Shown here piece by piece: positions 34,947-43,657 of a stretch of 64,000 nt of DNA (position 1 is the stretch's first letter; each line of letters starts with the position of its first letter). This stretch comes from CAWHYG01 sp963833505 (GTDB lineage: Bacteria > Eisenbacteria > RBG-16-71-46 > CAIMUX01), in contig CAWHYG010000007.1 of NCBI GenBank assembly GCA_963833505.1, forward strand, positions 1 through 64,000, in the 5' to 3' direction. The position numbers and the translations under genes were made by a program. A model generated the notes under the pieces. The model saw only the letters and a list, made by a program, of their open reading frames with translations. It ran no database searches and had not been told where the DNA came from.

Positions 34947-35267
34947 GTTTTCCCCCTTGTGGATACTGAACCCGCCCCAGCGTACGTGACCCGCGCTACC
35001 AACGCCACAGCTGCGCCGCGGGGCTCGCTGCGGACGATGCGCCATGTTCTCCTGTCCGCAAACTCCTGCGAGCGGCGGCTGAGGGCACGTGGACGCATCG
35101 AGGGTAGGGGGTGCCGCCTGAGAAGGCTGAACACCTCTGCCCGCTGGAAGGCAGCGGCGCACGAAAGGCTCCGAAGGCGGACTCGGCGGGCATACTGGCT
35201 TGCGAAGACTTCGTCCGTATTCCGCGGGGCGCCGGCGAGCTGACGCCGGTGAAAGGCAAGAGGGCCG

Positions 35268-35375
35268 GTGAAGAACCAGACACTTCTGAGCGCAGCCGTG
35301 TTGGCTCTCGGGTTGGCGTTGGCGGGGCTTTTCATCGGTCGCGGCGTGATGCAGGGCCGCACCGCCGATTCTTGA
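35268..35375 (+). pseudogene. N-terminal fragment of a SIMPL (DUF541) protein
   Basis: A GTG-started frame encodes 35 residues, MKNQTLLSAAVLALGLALAG followed by LFIGRGVMQGRTADS, then stops. The membrane anchor followed by RTAD matches the start of SIMPL-domain proteins, which normally continue RFVTVKGLAER. The bases after the stop would read RFLKVGE in another frame, so the gene was truncated soon after its signal anchor. Confidence 0.55.
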
Positions 35376-35380
35376 AAGTG

Positions 35381-35481
35381 GGAGAGTCGCCCAGGCCCGC
35401 TGGGAAGGCCGCCGGTTTCGAGGGAGATCCGGGACCTCATCGGCCGCATGTTGCAGGCCAATCTGCATGTCGCAGCCTGGA
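35381..35481 (+). pseudogene. Possible integrase/transposase fragment
   Basis: One frame reads SRPGPLGRPPVSREIRDLIG and RMLQANLHVAAW, close to the GRPPVxxEIRxLIRxMxxANPLWGAPRI region of rve-type integrases of IS481/IS3-like elements. Similarity ends after about 30 residues. A remnant at best. Confidence 0.35.
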
Positions 35482-35672
35482 CGAGACAGCAGGTCATCGA
35501 GACATTCCCGTCGGCCGGAGAAACAGCGTCTGGTCTGCCGGAACTGGACCGACTATCATTGGATGTGCGGGATCCGGTGATCGCTTGGACCCGCGTTCTG
35601 GCCGGTTTCACGGTCGGATGGGGTTTGTAGGATGGGCAGGTACTGTAGCGGGAATCGCGATGGAGCCACCGA

Positions 35673-37655
35673 ATGACGCGACTCCGTTCCTTGCCAGGAA
35701 GCGCAAACAGGCCAGCCAGGTATTGGCTCCTGCTGGTCTGTGGGGTCGCATTCTCGGCCTTCCAGGCCCGCGCCGCGGGATCGCCTCCGCCAGTCACGCA
35801 GGCAGCACGTTCAAGCCAGGCGACCGGCGGGGCGCCGCGAGTTCGCTCCGACCGGTCGTTGTCCGGCAACGCGCCGCGCCAGGTGCTGATTCTCTACGCC
35901 GGGGATCGACTCCTCTCCTCGAACACGCTGTTCGACGAGAGTCTTCGGCTCGCCTTCGCCCAAGGTGCCCGGGAGTCGCTGCAGTGTGACGGCGAGTTCC
36001 TCGATGAGGTGCGTTTCCCCGACGGCTACCAGGAGCGAATGCGCGATCTGTTGCGCGCGAAGTACGCCGGTCATCCGCCCGACGTCATCGTGGCCGTCGG
36101 ATCATCCAGCCTGGCGTTTTGCCTGAGGCACCGTTCCGACGCGTTCCCCGGTGTTGAAGTCCCGATCGTCTTCGCAGTTTCGGGCGGGGATAGCGCGGCC
36201 TCCCGGAACCACAGTGTCACCGGGGTGCTCTCCAGCTTTGACGGTCCCGCGACCTTGCGTCTGGCCCTGCGCCTCCATCCCCACACCCGGCAGGTCTTCG
36301 TGATCACGTCCGCGCGACCTGATTCGGCTGACGGCGGCCCGGAGACGATGTTGCTGAGCTCCACCTTGCACGAGGCTCCGGGCGCGCCGATTCCCTTCCC
36401 TCGACTTTCAGCGCAGCCGCTTTCCGCGCTCCTGGACACGCTGCGCCGGCTCCCCGAGAACAGCCTTGTGATCGACCTGTCGGATCCCAAGAACGCCGCA
36501 AGGCAGGGAATCCCGCTCGAGGTGGTCTCACGGCGGATTTCGGAAGCTTCGACCGCCCCCGTCTACGGCACGTTCGATCCGCTCGCCGGAGAAGGGTTCG
36601 TGGGCGCGGTGACGACGCCGCTGGAAACGGTCGGTTGGGCCACCGGCGCGATGGTCCTGAAAGTTCTCTCGCGATCGGACGCCGAGGCGCTGCCGGCCGT
36701 CGAGATGTTGGCCGCGAAGCCTCTGATCGACTGGCGCCAGCTCCGCCGCTGGGCCGGCTTGCGCCAACTCCCGCCCGACAGCGTCGTGCGCTTCCGGCCC
36801 CCCTCGTTCTGGAGGCAACACCTGCTGCTCGTCGTAACCACCAGCGTTCTCTTTCTGCTCCAGAGCGGCCTGATCCTCTCCCTCGTCCTGCAAAGCCGGC
36901 GTCGTCATCGCGCGGAAATCGAGGTGCGCCGCCGGCGCGAGGAGCTGGCCCACATGACGCGAGTCGCCACCATGGGGGAGCTTACGGCGTCTCTCGCCCA
37001 CGAGATCAACCAGCCGCTGACCGCCATTCTCAGCAACGCGCAGGCCGCTCAGCGCCTGCTCAGCAGCGGTTCCTGCCAGCTCGACGAAATCAGCGAGATC
37101 CTGACGGACATCGCGGCGGATGACCAGCGCGCGGGCGAGGTGATCCGCCGCATGCGCGCGTTGATCCGGAAGGGGGAGTTCAGCCCGACCGAGTTGGAAG
37201 TGAACGATCTGGTCGACGAAGTGATCGGACTCTTGCGCGGAGAATTGATCATCCAGAACGTCGCCCTCGCCCTCGATCTGTCCCCGCATCACCTGCCGGT
37301 GCACGGAGACCGGGTGCAGCTTCAGCAGGTCCTGCTGAACCTGATGGTCAATGCCATGGACGCCATGAAGGATTCATCCGGCGGCATCCGCCGGCTGGTC
37401 GTGCGCACCGCCCCCTCCGGCGACCGGGCGGTCGAGGTGAGCATTCGGGACAGCGGCGTGGGTTTGCCCGCCGACCTGAGCGAGCGGGTCTTCGAGCCGC
37501 TCTTTACCACCAAGCCGCAGGGCCTGGGGCTGGGTCTGGCCATCTGCCGATCGATCATCCAGGCCCACGGCGGGCGCATCGGCTCTCGGAACAATGACGA
37601 TCGGGGCGCGACCTTCTGGTTCACGCTTCCGGTGCTTGAGGAGGCGAAGTCGTGA
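35673..37655 (+). CDS. Sensor histidine kinase with periplasmic substrate-binding-protein-like domain
   Basis: 660 residues. A signal anchor (YWLLLVCGVAFSAFQA) is followed by a periplasmic domain of the ABC sugar-binding type (VLILYAGDRLLSSNTLFDESLRLAFAQGA, DVIVAVGSSSLAFCL, VFAVSGGDS), then a membrane helix (LLLVVTTSVLFLLQSGLILSLVL near 390). The kinase core has the HisKA box MGELTASLAHEINQPLTAIL near 437 and HATPase motifs NLMVNAMDAM, DSGVGLP and GLGLGLAICRSI. The periplasmic domain resembles those of kinases that sense small solutes. Its TGA overlaps a GTG at the head of a 12-bp repeat leading to the response regulator, its likely partner. ATG follows GGAG. Confidence 0.88.
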   Translation: MTRLRSLPGSANRPARYWLLLVCGVAFSAFQARAAGSPPPVTQAARSSQATGGAPRVRSDRSLSGNAPRQVLILYAGDRLLSSNTLFDESLRLAFAQGARESLQCDGEFLDEVRFPDGYQERMRDLLRAKYAGHPPDVIVAVGSSSLAFCLRHRSDAFPGVEVPIVFAVSGGDSAASRNHSVTGVLSSFDGPATLRLALRLHPHTRQVFVITSARPDSADGGPETMLLSSTLHEAPGAPIPFPRLSAQPLSALLDTLRRLPENSLVIDLSDPKNAARQGIPLEVVSRRISEASTAPVYGTFDPLAGEGFVGAVTTPLETVGWATGAMVLKVLSRSDAEALPAVEMLAAKPLIDWRQLRRWAGLRQLPPDSVVRFRPPSFWRQHLLLVVTTSVLFLLQSGLILSLVLQSRRRHRAEIEVRRRREELAHMTRVATMGELTASLAHEINQPLTAILSNAQAAQRLLSSGSCQLDEISEILTDIAADDQRAGEVIRRMRALIRKGEFSPTELEVNDLVDEVIGLLRGELIIQNVALALDLSPHHLPVHGDRVQLQQVLLNLMVNAMDAMKDSSGGIRRLVVRTAPSGDRAVEVSIRDSGVGLPADLSERVFEPLFTTKPQGLGLGLAICRSIIQAHGGRIGSRNNDDRGATFWFTLPVLEEAKS

Positions 37656-37768
37656 AAGAGGTCATGAAGGGGGCCGTGTGAGAGGTCGTGAAAGAGGTCG
37701 TGAAAGAGATCGTGAAAGCGGAGATGCCGTGCGGGCAATGAGGCCATGAAAGCGGCGAGGTCGTAGTG
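37649..37768 (+). repeat. 12-bp tandem repeat and chain of coupled mini-ORFs between kinase and regulator
   Basis: Six contiguous 12-base units of consensus GTCGTGAAAGAG run from 37649 to 37720, with a degenerate copy near 37743. The kinase stop TGA (37653) overlaps GTG 37652, which opens a 9-codon ORF (MKEVMKGAV) ending in TGA overlapping GTG 37678; that 23-codon ORF ends in TGA overlapping ATG 37746; that 6-codon ORF (MKAARS) ends in TAG overlapping GTG 37766, the regulator start. Each repeat carries an AGAGGT ribosome-binding-like core. Confidence 0.75.
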
Positions 37769-38383
37769 GCGACCGAACCGACCGTGTTCGTGATCGATGA
37801 CGAGCCATCGGTCCGGAAGAGTCTGCAGCGGTTGCTGCGGGCCGCCGGCTTTCGCGTCGAGGCCTTTCCTTCGGCCCGCGAGTTCCTTGCCCAGGGCGGA
37901 GACAAAGCCTGGGGCTGCCTGGTGCTGGACATCCAGATGCCCGAGGTCAACGGCCTGGAGCTCCAGCAACTCCTCGGCGAAAAGGAGTGCGCCCTTCCCA
38001 TCATCTTCATCACCGGCCACGGAGACGTCCCGACCAGCGTGCGCGCCATGAAGGCCGGCGCCATCGACTTTCTCTCGAAGCCGTTCGATCAGAAGGACCT
38101 CCTCGAGGCGGTGAACCGCGCCCTGGTCAAGGCCCGGCGCGAGACCGGAGAACAGGAGGCGGCGCACGGGGCGAGGGCCCGGCTGGCGATGCTGACACCG
38201 CGGGAGCACGAGGTGCTGCTTCAGGTGATTGCGGGGAGGATGAACAAGCAGATCGCTGCTGACCTCGGGACCGCCGAGAAGACGATCAAGGTGCATCGTG
38301 GCCGGGTCATGCACAAGATGGGCGTCCAATCGGTCGCCGATCTCGTCCGCCTCTGTGAAAAGGCCGGCATTAGAGTCGGTTGA
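37766..38383 (+). CDS. FixJ/NarL-type response regulator
   Basis: 205 residues. The receiver domain has the acidic pocket in VFVIDDEPSVRKSL, phospho-acceptor Asp in CLVLDIQMPEVNG near 55, Thr in IFITGHGDVPTSVRAMKAGA and Lys in DFLSKPF. The C-terminal LuxR-type helix-turn-helix has LTPREHEVLLQVIAGRMNKQIAADLGTAEKTIKVHRGRVMHKM in pieces. The pattern is that of FixJ/TodT/NodW regulators. Start is a GTG overlapping a mini-ORF stop (TAGTG) and preceded by GAGGT. It likely takes phosphate from the upstream kinase and activates transcription. Confidence 0.92.
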   Translation: MATEPTVFVIDDEPSVRKSLQRLLRAAGFRVEAFPSAREFLAQGGDKAWGCLVLDIQMPEVNGLELQQLLGEKECALPIIFITGHGDVPTSVRAMKAGAIDFLSKPFDQKDLLEAVNRALVKARRETGEQEAAHGARARLAMLTPREHEVLLQVIAGRMNKQIAADLGTAEKTIKVHRGRVMHKMGVQSVADLVRLCEKAGIRVG

Positions 38384-38400
38384 TGCCGGGGCCCCCCTGA

Positions 38401-38841
38401 GTGTCAATCTCACGGCTTTGCGACGGCCGGCGGCACCAAGGTCTCATATCGCATTCCCCTCCCACGGTCCATAGTGGCCTTGTGAACCGGACCATCTTAA
38501 CAATCGTGGTCGATGACGATCCCTCCGTTTGCAAGGCGCTGCGGCGGCTTCTGCGGTCAGCCCGGATGGAGGTGGAAGCCTATGCCTCCGGCGAGAGCTT
38601 CCTGGCCGCCGTCCTTCCCCGCGAACCCGACTGTCTGATCCTCGATATCCGCATGCCGGGCATGACCGGTCCGGAGCTCCGGGACCGGCTCCAGGCCTCG
38701 GGCCGGCAGATCCCGATCGTCTTCATCACGGCCCACGCGGAGGACGAGGAAATTGCCGCCGGCAAGTCGGCCATCGTCCTGCACAAGCCTTTCGACGATC
38801 AGGCGCTGCTGGCCGCGATCGAGCAGACGGTCGGCGCCTAG
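38401..38841 (+). CDS. Single-domain response regulator receiver
   Basis: The conserved domain starts at GTG 38482 (NRTILTIVVDDDPSVCKAL), giving 119 residues; an in-frame GTG at 38401, next to the stop of a 5-codon mini-ORF (MPGPP), would add 27 poorly conserved residues. Receiver residues: DDD near the start, Asp in CLILDIRMPGMTGPEL, Thr/Ala in VFITAHAEDEE and Lys in IVLHKPFDDQA. No output domain. It probably shares the kinase with the FixJ-like gene just upstream, acting as a phosphate sink or relay. Confidence 0.85.
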   Translation: MSISRLCDGRRHQGLISHSPPTVHSGLVNRTILTIVVDDDPSVCKALRRLLRSARMEVEAYASGESFLAAVLPREPDCLILDIRMPGMTGPELRDRLQASGRQIPIVFITAHAEDEEIAAGKSAIVLHKPFDDQALLAAIEQTVGA

Positions 38842-39054
38842 CTGGCCCGCATTATTGATCCCGCGTCGACGCGCGGCCGGTCCTCCCTGGAACCTCACAA
38901 GCCCTCAACGATGCTGTTGATTCAGCCCGGCTCAGTCTTTCCGGGCTGCGCGGACCGCGCCGAGAGTACGACCAAAGGCCAATGGGGCACGCGGCTCCGA
39001 CTTGCGAGGATGTCTACAGGGCTGCAAGGGGGCAAGTTGCCGTCGGGCGCGCGC

Positions 39055-39097
39055 CCGGAGGTTTCATGCCTCCCCCGGTGCGCCAGGAGGTCTCATG
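39055..39097 (+). promoter_or_regulatory. Duplicated ribosome-binding-site/ATG unit before a radical SAM gene
   Basis: GGAGGTTTCATGC (from 39057) recurs as GGAGGTCTCATGC (from 39086), with further matching bases around each. The second ATG (39095) is the chosen gene start; the first (39066) is 29 bases upstream and out of frame. A translation-initiation segment seems to have been duplicated. Confidence 0.6.
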
Positions 39098-40723
39098 CAT
39101 ATACATCTCGTGTGTCCTCGGTTCCCCGACTCGCTCTGGAGTTTCCATGGAATCCAGAAACTCGTCGGGGTGGACTCAGCGCAGTCCCCGATCGGCCTCG
39201 CGACCATCGCGGCCCTCACTCCACCGGAGATCGAGGTCTCGCTGCTGGATGAGAACATCGAGGCCGTAGACTTCGGGGTGAAATGCGACGTCGTGGCGAT
39301 TTCCTGCTTCAACGTGCAATGGGCGCGGGCGCTGGAACTGGCCGCCGAGTTCCGCCGCCGCGGTCGACTCGTCGTGATCGGCGGGCCGTATCCGACCCTG
39401 TGTCCCGAGCGGTTCGAAAACGCCGCCGACGTCATCTTCGTCGGAGAGGCCGAGTACACCTGGCCGCGGTTCTGCCGGGACCTCCTCGACGGCACCCGGC
39501 CTGCCCCGGTGTACACCCAGGAACGGGGACGAGTGAAACTCACCGACTCGCCGGTCCCGCGTTACGAGCTGCTGGCGAAAGGACGCTATCTCTATTACTA
39601 CGTCCAGACCACCCGCGGCTGCCCGTTCCAATGCGAGTTCTGCGACATCATCATCACCGATGGCCGTGTTCCCCGCACCAAGAGCGTGGCTCAGGTGATG
39701 AACGAGATCGAGACGATCCACCGGCTCGGGGGGGAGTACATCTCCTTCTCCGATGCCAATCTGATCGCGAACCCCCGGTATGCGGAGCAGCTTCTCACGG
39801 CCCTGAGAGAATTCGGCGTGCAGAACGGCTACCCGATCCGCTTTTCCGCCGAGCTGACGCTCAACATCGCCTCCCAGCCGCGGCTTCTCGAGCTTCTGCG
39901 GGACTGCAACTTCGAAAGCGTCTTCATCGGCGTCGAGTCGCCGCGTGCCGCCAGCCTGCTTGAGACGAAGAAGTCGCAGAACCTCCGCGGCCCGCTGCTC
40001 GAGAACATTCGCCGGGTGCAGTCGTACAACCTGATCGTGATCGCCGGGATGATCGTCGGCTTCGACAGCGACGATACCGGCATCTTCCAGGACACGTTTG
40101 ATTTCCTGCAGGAGGCCGGGATCCCGTTCACGACGGCCGGGGTGTTGTTCGCCATCGAGCATACGCCGCTTTACGCGCGGATGGAACGGGAGGGGCGCCT
40201 GCGACCGTTTGACGTGACCAGGGCGCAGGTCCACGGCAGCGCCGATCTGAACTTCATCCCCAAGCAGATGACCTCGGAAGAGCTGCTGCACGGATACCGG
40301 TGGATGATCCAGGCCCTCTACCGCTACGATGCGTACGGCGATCGTCTGGTCAAGGCCCTCGAGTCGTTCACGGCAGCGCCGGAGATGGCGCAGCGGTCGT
40401 GGAAGCGTCTTTCCGGCGGGAATCTGGGCAGGACGGCCCGCATTCTCTCGTACTTCTTGCTCACCAGGGACCAGGCGCGGAGGAAGTTCTTCGTCAAGAC
40501 CCTGTGGCGGGTGATGCGGCACGAGCCTTCGGTGCAGAAGCTGTTCGTGGCGGTCTCGTACATGACCGTGCACAAGCACTTCCACGAGTACGTGCAGGCG
40601 ACCCATGGGGACGTGGAGTCGACCGGGTTTGTGTCGCCGTACGCGGGCCGGACGATGGCGCTGGCGTTGCCGGAGCCGTCCGTTCCCCAGGCGGAAGGCG
40701 TCACGGCGAATTCGGCGGTCTGA
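39095..40723 (+). CDS. B12-binding radical SAM protein with DUF4070 tail
   Basis: 542 residues. The N-terminal 150 residues form a cobalamin-binding-like Rossmann domain (PIGLATIAALTPPEIEVSLLDENIE, VVIGGPYPTLCPE, VIFVGEAEYTWP). The radical SAM cluster motif is CPFQCEFCDI near residue 185, then FSDANLIANPRYAEQLL and IFIGVESPRAASL-like FIGVESPR near 300. The C-terminus, with GSADLNFIPKQMTSEELLHGYRWMIQALY, matches DUF4070. Such enzymes methylate or rearrange lipids and natural products, including hopanoid-type steps, but the substrate is not evident here. ATG follows AGGAGG. Confidence 0.88.
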   Translation: MHIHLVCPRFPDSLWSFHGIQKLVGVDSAQSPIGLATIAALTPPEIEVSLLDENIEAVDFGVKCDVVAISCFNVQWARALELAAEFRRRGRLVVIGGPYPTLCPERFENAADVIFVGEAEYTWPRFCRDLLDGTRPAPVYTQERGRVKLTDSPVPRYELLAKGRYLYYYVQTTRGCPFQCEFCDIIITDGRVPRTKSVAQVMNEIETIHRLGGEYISFSDANLIANPRYAEQLLTALREFGVQNGYPIRFSAELTLNIASQPRLLELLRDCNFESVFIGVESPRAASLLETKKSQNLRGPLLENIRRVQSYNLIVIAGMIVGFDSDDTGIFQDTFDFLQEAGIPFTTAGVLFAIEHTPLYARMEREGRLRPFDVTRAQVHGSADLNFIPKQMTSEELLHGYRWMIQALYRYDAYGDRLVKALESFTAAPEMAQRSWKRLSGGNLGRTARILSYFLLTRDQARRKFFVKTLWRVMRHEPSVQKLFVAVSYMTVHKHFHEYVQATHGDVESTGFVSPYAGRTMALALPEPSVPQAEGVTANSAV

Positions 40724-40727
40724 GGAG

Positions 40728-40929
40728 AGATGCCGGTGGCCTCGATCTCGGCCACGACGGCGCGGTTGTCTTCGGTCAGCGTGAAGTCGGATCGTTGCGC
40801 CTGAGCGCGCTGCACGAACAGCTCGACCCCGTCCCTCTCCGGTTCCAGGTTGACGAGCTGCTCCGGCAGCAGTATAACTCCGTTGGATCTCACCGAGTTC
40901 GCATGCGGGGGCGACCTCAAGTCGACCAC
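40728..40929 (-). pseudogene. Fragment of an NB-ARC/STAND ATPase regulator
   Basis: Minus-strand residues LLPEQLVNLEPERDGVELFV and QRAQAQRSDFTLTEDNRAVVAEI match the region before CRRLDGLPLAIELAAAR in large LuxR- or adenylate-cyclase-type ATPase regulators. The frame has no start of its own and runs into antisense of the radical SAM gene where similarity stops. A remnant; a gene of the same general family is cut by the right edge of the window. Confidence 0.6.
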
Positions 40930-41121
40930 ATCGGCCCGTACGACGTGGTCCGGATCGCAAGATCCAAGTCATTGGGTCATTGTGGACGATGACCGAACAA
41001 TCGTTCGCACGATTCGGGAAACAACGCCGAAGTCCTGGCGGGAATCACCGATGAACGCGAGTCGTCGAGACGGCCCGCCGGGACCTGGTCGGTCGGTTCC
41101 GGCGGCGAGGAATTCACAGGC
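40930..41121. other. Short region without a clear gene
   Basis: A plus-strand stretch near 40978 reads WVIVDDDRTIVRTIRE, reminiscent of a receiver-domain start, but it is only about 16 residues long and has no continuation. The rest should hold the promoter of the CheB-CheR hybrid gene. Confidence 0.3.
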
Positions 41122-43649
41122 ATGGCAGAAGATACCGCTTCGCAAACCACCGGCGGTACTCCGACCGGTGCGCGATCATTACCGGACGGGCAATCGGCCC
41201 GGAGGCCGGTCTTCTCGATCGTGGGGATCGGCGCTTCGGCAGGTGGCCTGGAAGCGCTGAAGGAGTTCTTCGGCGCCCTGCCCCCGGACAGCGGCATGGC
41301 CTTCGTGGTCGTTCAGCACCTGGATCCGAGCCACAAGAGCCACATGGCGGAGATACTGGACAAATGCACGACGATGAACGTCGTGCAGGCCGAGGACGGC
41401 ATGGCTGTCCAGCCGAACGCGGTCTTCACCAACCCGGCGGGCAAGACTCTGAGGATCCGCGACGGCCGGTTTGGCCTGGGCGGCACCACACGAGGCCACG
41501 TCGAAGGAGCCATCGACCATTTCATGACTTCTTTGGCCGACAACCTGGGCCCCAGGGCCATCTTCGTCATCCTCTCAGGCGGCAGCGGATCCGACGGCCT
41601 GCGGGGCGTCCGGGCGGTCCGCACCGCCGGCGGGCTTTGTATCGCGCAGGAACCGAGCACAGCGCAGTTTCCGTCGATGCCACAGGCCGCGATCGACACC
41701 GGGCTGGTGGACTTTGTCCTCCGGCCCGCGGAGATGCCCGCGGCACTGATGGAGTTCGAGACGCGCCCGCAGGTCCGCGAGGGCATGCCGGAGGAGGACG
41801 CGGTCGAAGGGGCCTCGGGCGATCTGGACGCCGTCCTCAGGCTGCTGCGCGTCCGCACCAAGGGAGATTTCCGGTCCTATAAACGACCGACGATCTTGCG
41901 CCGCATCCAGCGAAGGATGGGTGTCCGGCACGTCGAAACCATGGGTGACTACGTCAAACTGCTCCAGAAGGACCCGGTCGAGCTCACGCAACTGGCCAAG
42001 GACATGCTGATCGGGGTCAGCTCGTTCTTCCGGGATGCCCCGGCATTGGAGGCGCTGAAGAAAGGGGTCCTCGTGCCCCTGGTGGAAGGCCGGTCGGACG
42101 ATCAGCCGCTGCGCGTGTGGGTTCCGGGCTGCGCCACCGGCGAGGAAGCCTATTCCATTGCCATGCTGCTGCTCGAGGCCAGGACAGATGCCGCCAAGAC
42201 CTTCAGTATTCAAGTCTTCGCGACCGACGTTGATGACCACGCTCTGGACGTGGCCCGGGCCGGAGTCTATCCCCCGAGCATTGCCGGTGACGTTCCGGCC
42301 TCACGGCTGGAGGCGTTCTTCACCAGGCAGGACCAGACCTACCGGGTCGACAAGGATCTTCGCGAGGCGGTGGTCTTCTCCCGGCACAACCTGCTGACCG
42401 ATCCGCCATTTTCCAAGCTCGATTTGATCAGTTGCTGCAACGTCATGATCTACTTCGACGCGGCGGCTCAAAAGAAGGTCCTCACCCTGTTCAGCTTCGG
42501 GCTGAAGGTCGGCGGGTGCCTGCTCTTGGGCAGGTCCGAAGGCATCGCCGGGATGGAGGATCTCTTCGAGCCGGTCGACAAACAGAATCGCCTGTATCGG
42601 TTGATGCGGTCCAACCGGCGGGCGGCCGGGGAGTTTCCGCTTTACCCCGGCGGCAGGCAGCCAGGCGGAATGGAGCGAGAGCGGCCCCAGGTCAATGGGG
42701 CCTTGATCCAGGCGAACTTGGAGGTGTTGCTGCGGCACTTCGACGCCAGCGTCGTGCTGGTTGATCCCGAGGGCAAGATCCTGCATTTTCACGGCCGGAC
42801 CCAGAAATATCTTAGCCATCCGACCAGCCCGGCCAGCCTGAACATCCTCGACATGATCGGCGGATCGCTTGCGGCCAGGTTGCGCAAGGCGATGGGAAGG
42901 GCCCTCCAGCAGAATGAGCCGGTTCGTCTCTATCGAGTTCCGTTGCCACAAGATCGCTCCTCGCTGGCCAACCTGACCGTGTCGAGGGTGTCGGACCGCC
43001 TCGGCGGCGGAATGCTGCTGGCGATCGTCTTCGAGGACGGGCGGAGGAGCCCGCCGGTGGGCGGCGAGTCCGTCGCACCCGAAGGCGAGGCTTTGCTGGT
43101 GGAGATGGAGGCAGAAATCAAGGTCCTCCGCAGCGAGCTGCGGTCCAACGCGGAGGGCTTTGACGCGGCCAGCGAGGAACTCAAGGCGGCCAACGAAGAA
43201 GTCACGTCCATGAACGAGGAGCTTCAGTCGGCCAACGAGGAACTGGAGGCATCGAAGGAGGAGTTGCAGTCGCTCAACGAGGAGCTGATCACGGTCAACA
43301 ACGAGCTTACCGAGAAGGTGGGCGAGTTGACGGAGAGCAACGACGACCTCGCCAATCTGCTGGTGGCCACGGAGATCGCCACTGTTTTCCTGGACGGCCG
43401 ATTGCGGATCAAGCGCTTCACGGCCGGCGCGACTTCGCTCTTGAACCTGATCGGCACGGATCTTGGTCGCCCGGTCGGCGACATCACCCAGAACTTCACG
43501 GGCATCGATCTCGCCGCCGAATCGATGGAAGTTCTGAAAAGCCTCTCACAACGGGAGATCGAGGTGGAGAGCCGGGCCGGAGAGTAGTACACGGTCCGGA
43601 TCCTGCCGTATCGCACGCTGGACGATCGGATTGACGGAGTCGTCATCAC

Positions 43650-43657
43650 CTTTTTTG
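43650..43657 (+). repeat. 8-bp target duplication (left) of the ISL3 pair
   Basis: CTTTTTTG here and again at 46454-46461 brackets the two ISL3-family elements. Removing everything from 43658 to 46461 restores the hybrid-kinase frame (VVITFFDVNRL). Confidence 0.85.

Larger units (their letters stand above)
34947..35672. other. 726-bp region with gene remnants only
   Basis: There is no full gene. The left 300 bases show no recognisable motif. The right half holds two small plus-strand fragments listed separately (a DUF541/SIMPL N-terminus and an integrase-like piece), so this looks like decayed DNA between the DUF2723 gene and the histidine kinase, whose promoter must lie at its right end. 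Confidence 0.5.

Noticed and set aside
37649..37720. CRISPR-like direct repeats
   Set aside because: Units are 12 bases, contiguous, without spacers; they are a tandem repeat overlapping stop and start codons, not a CRISPR array.
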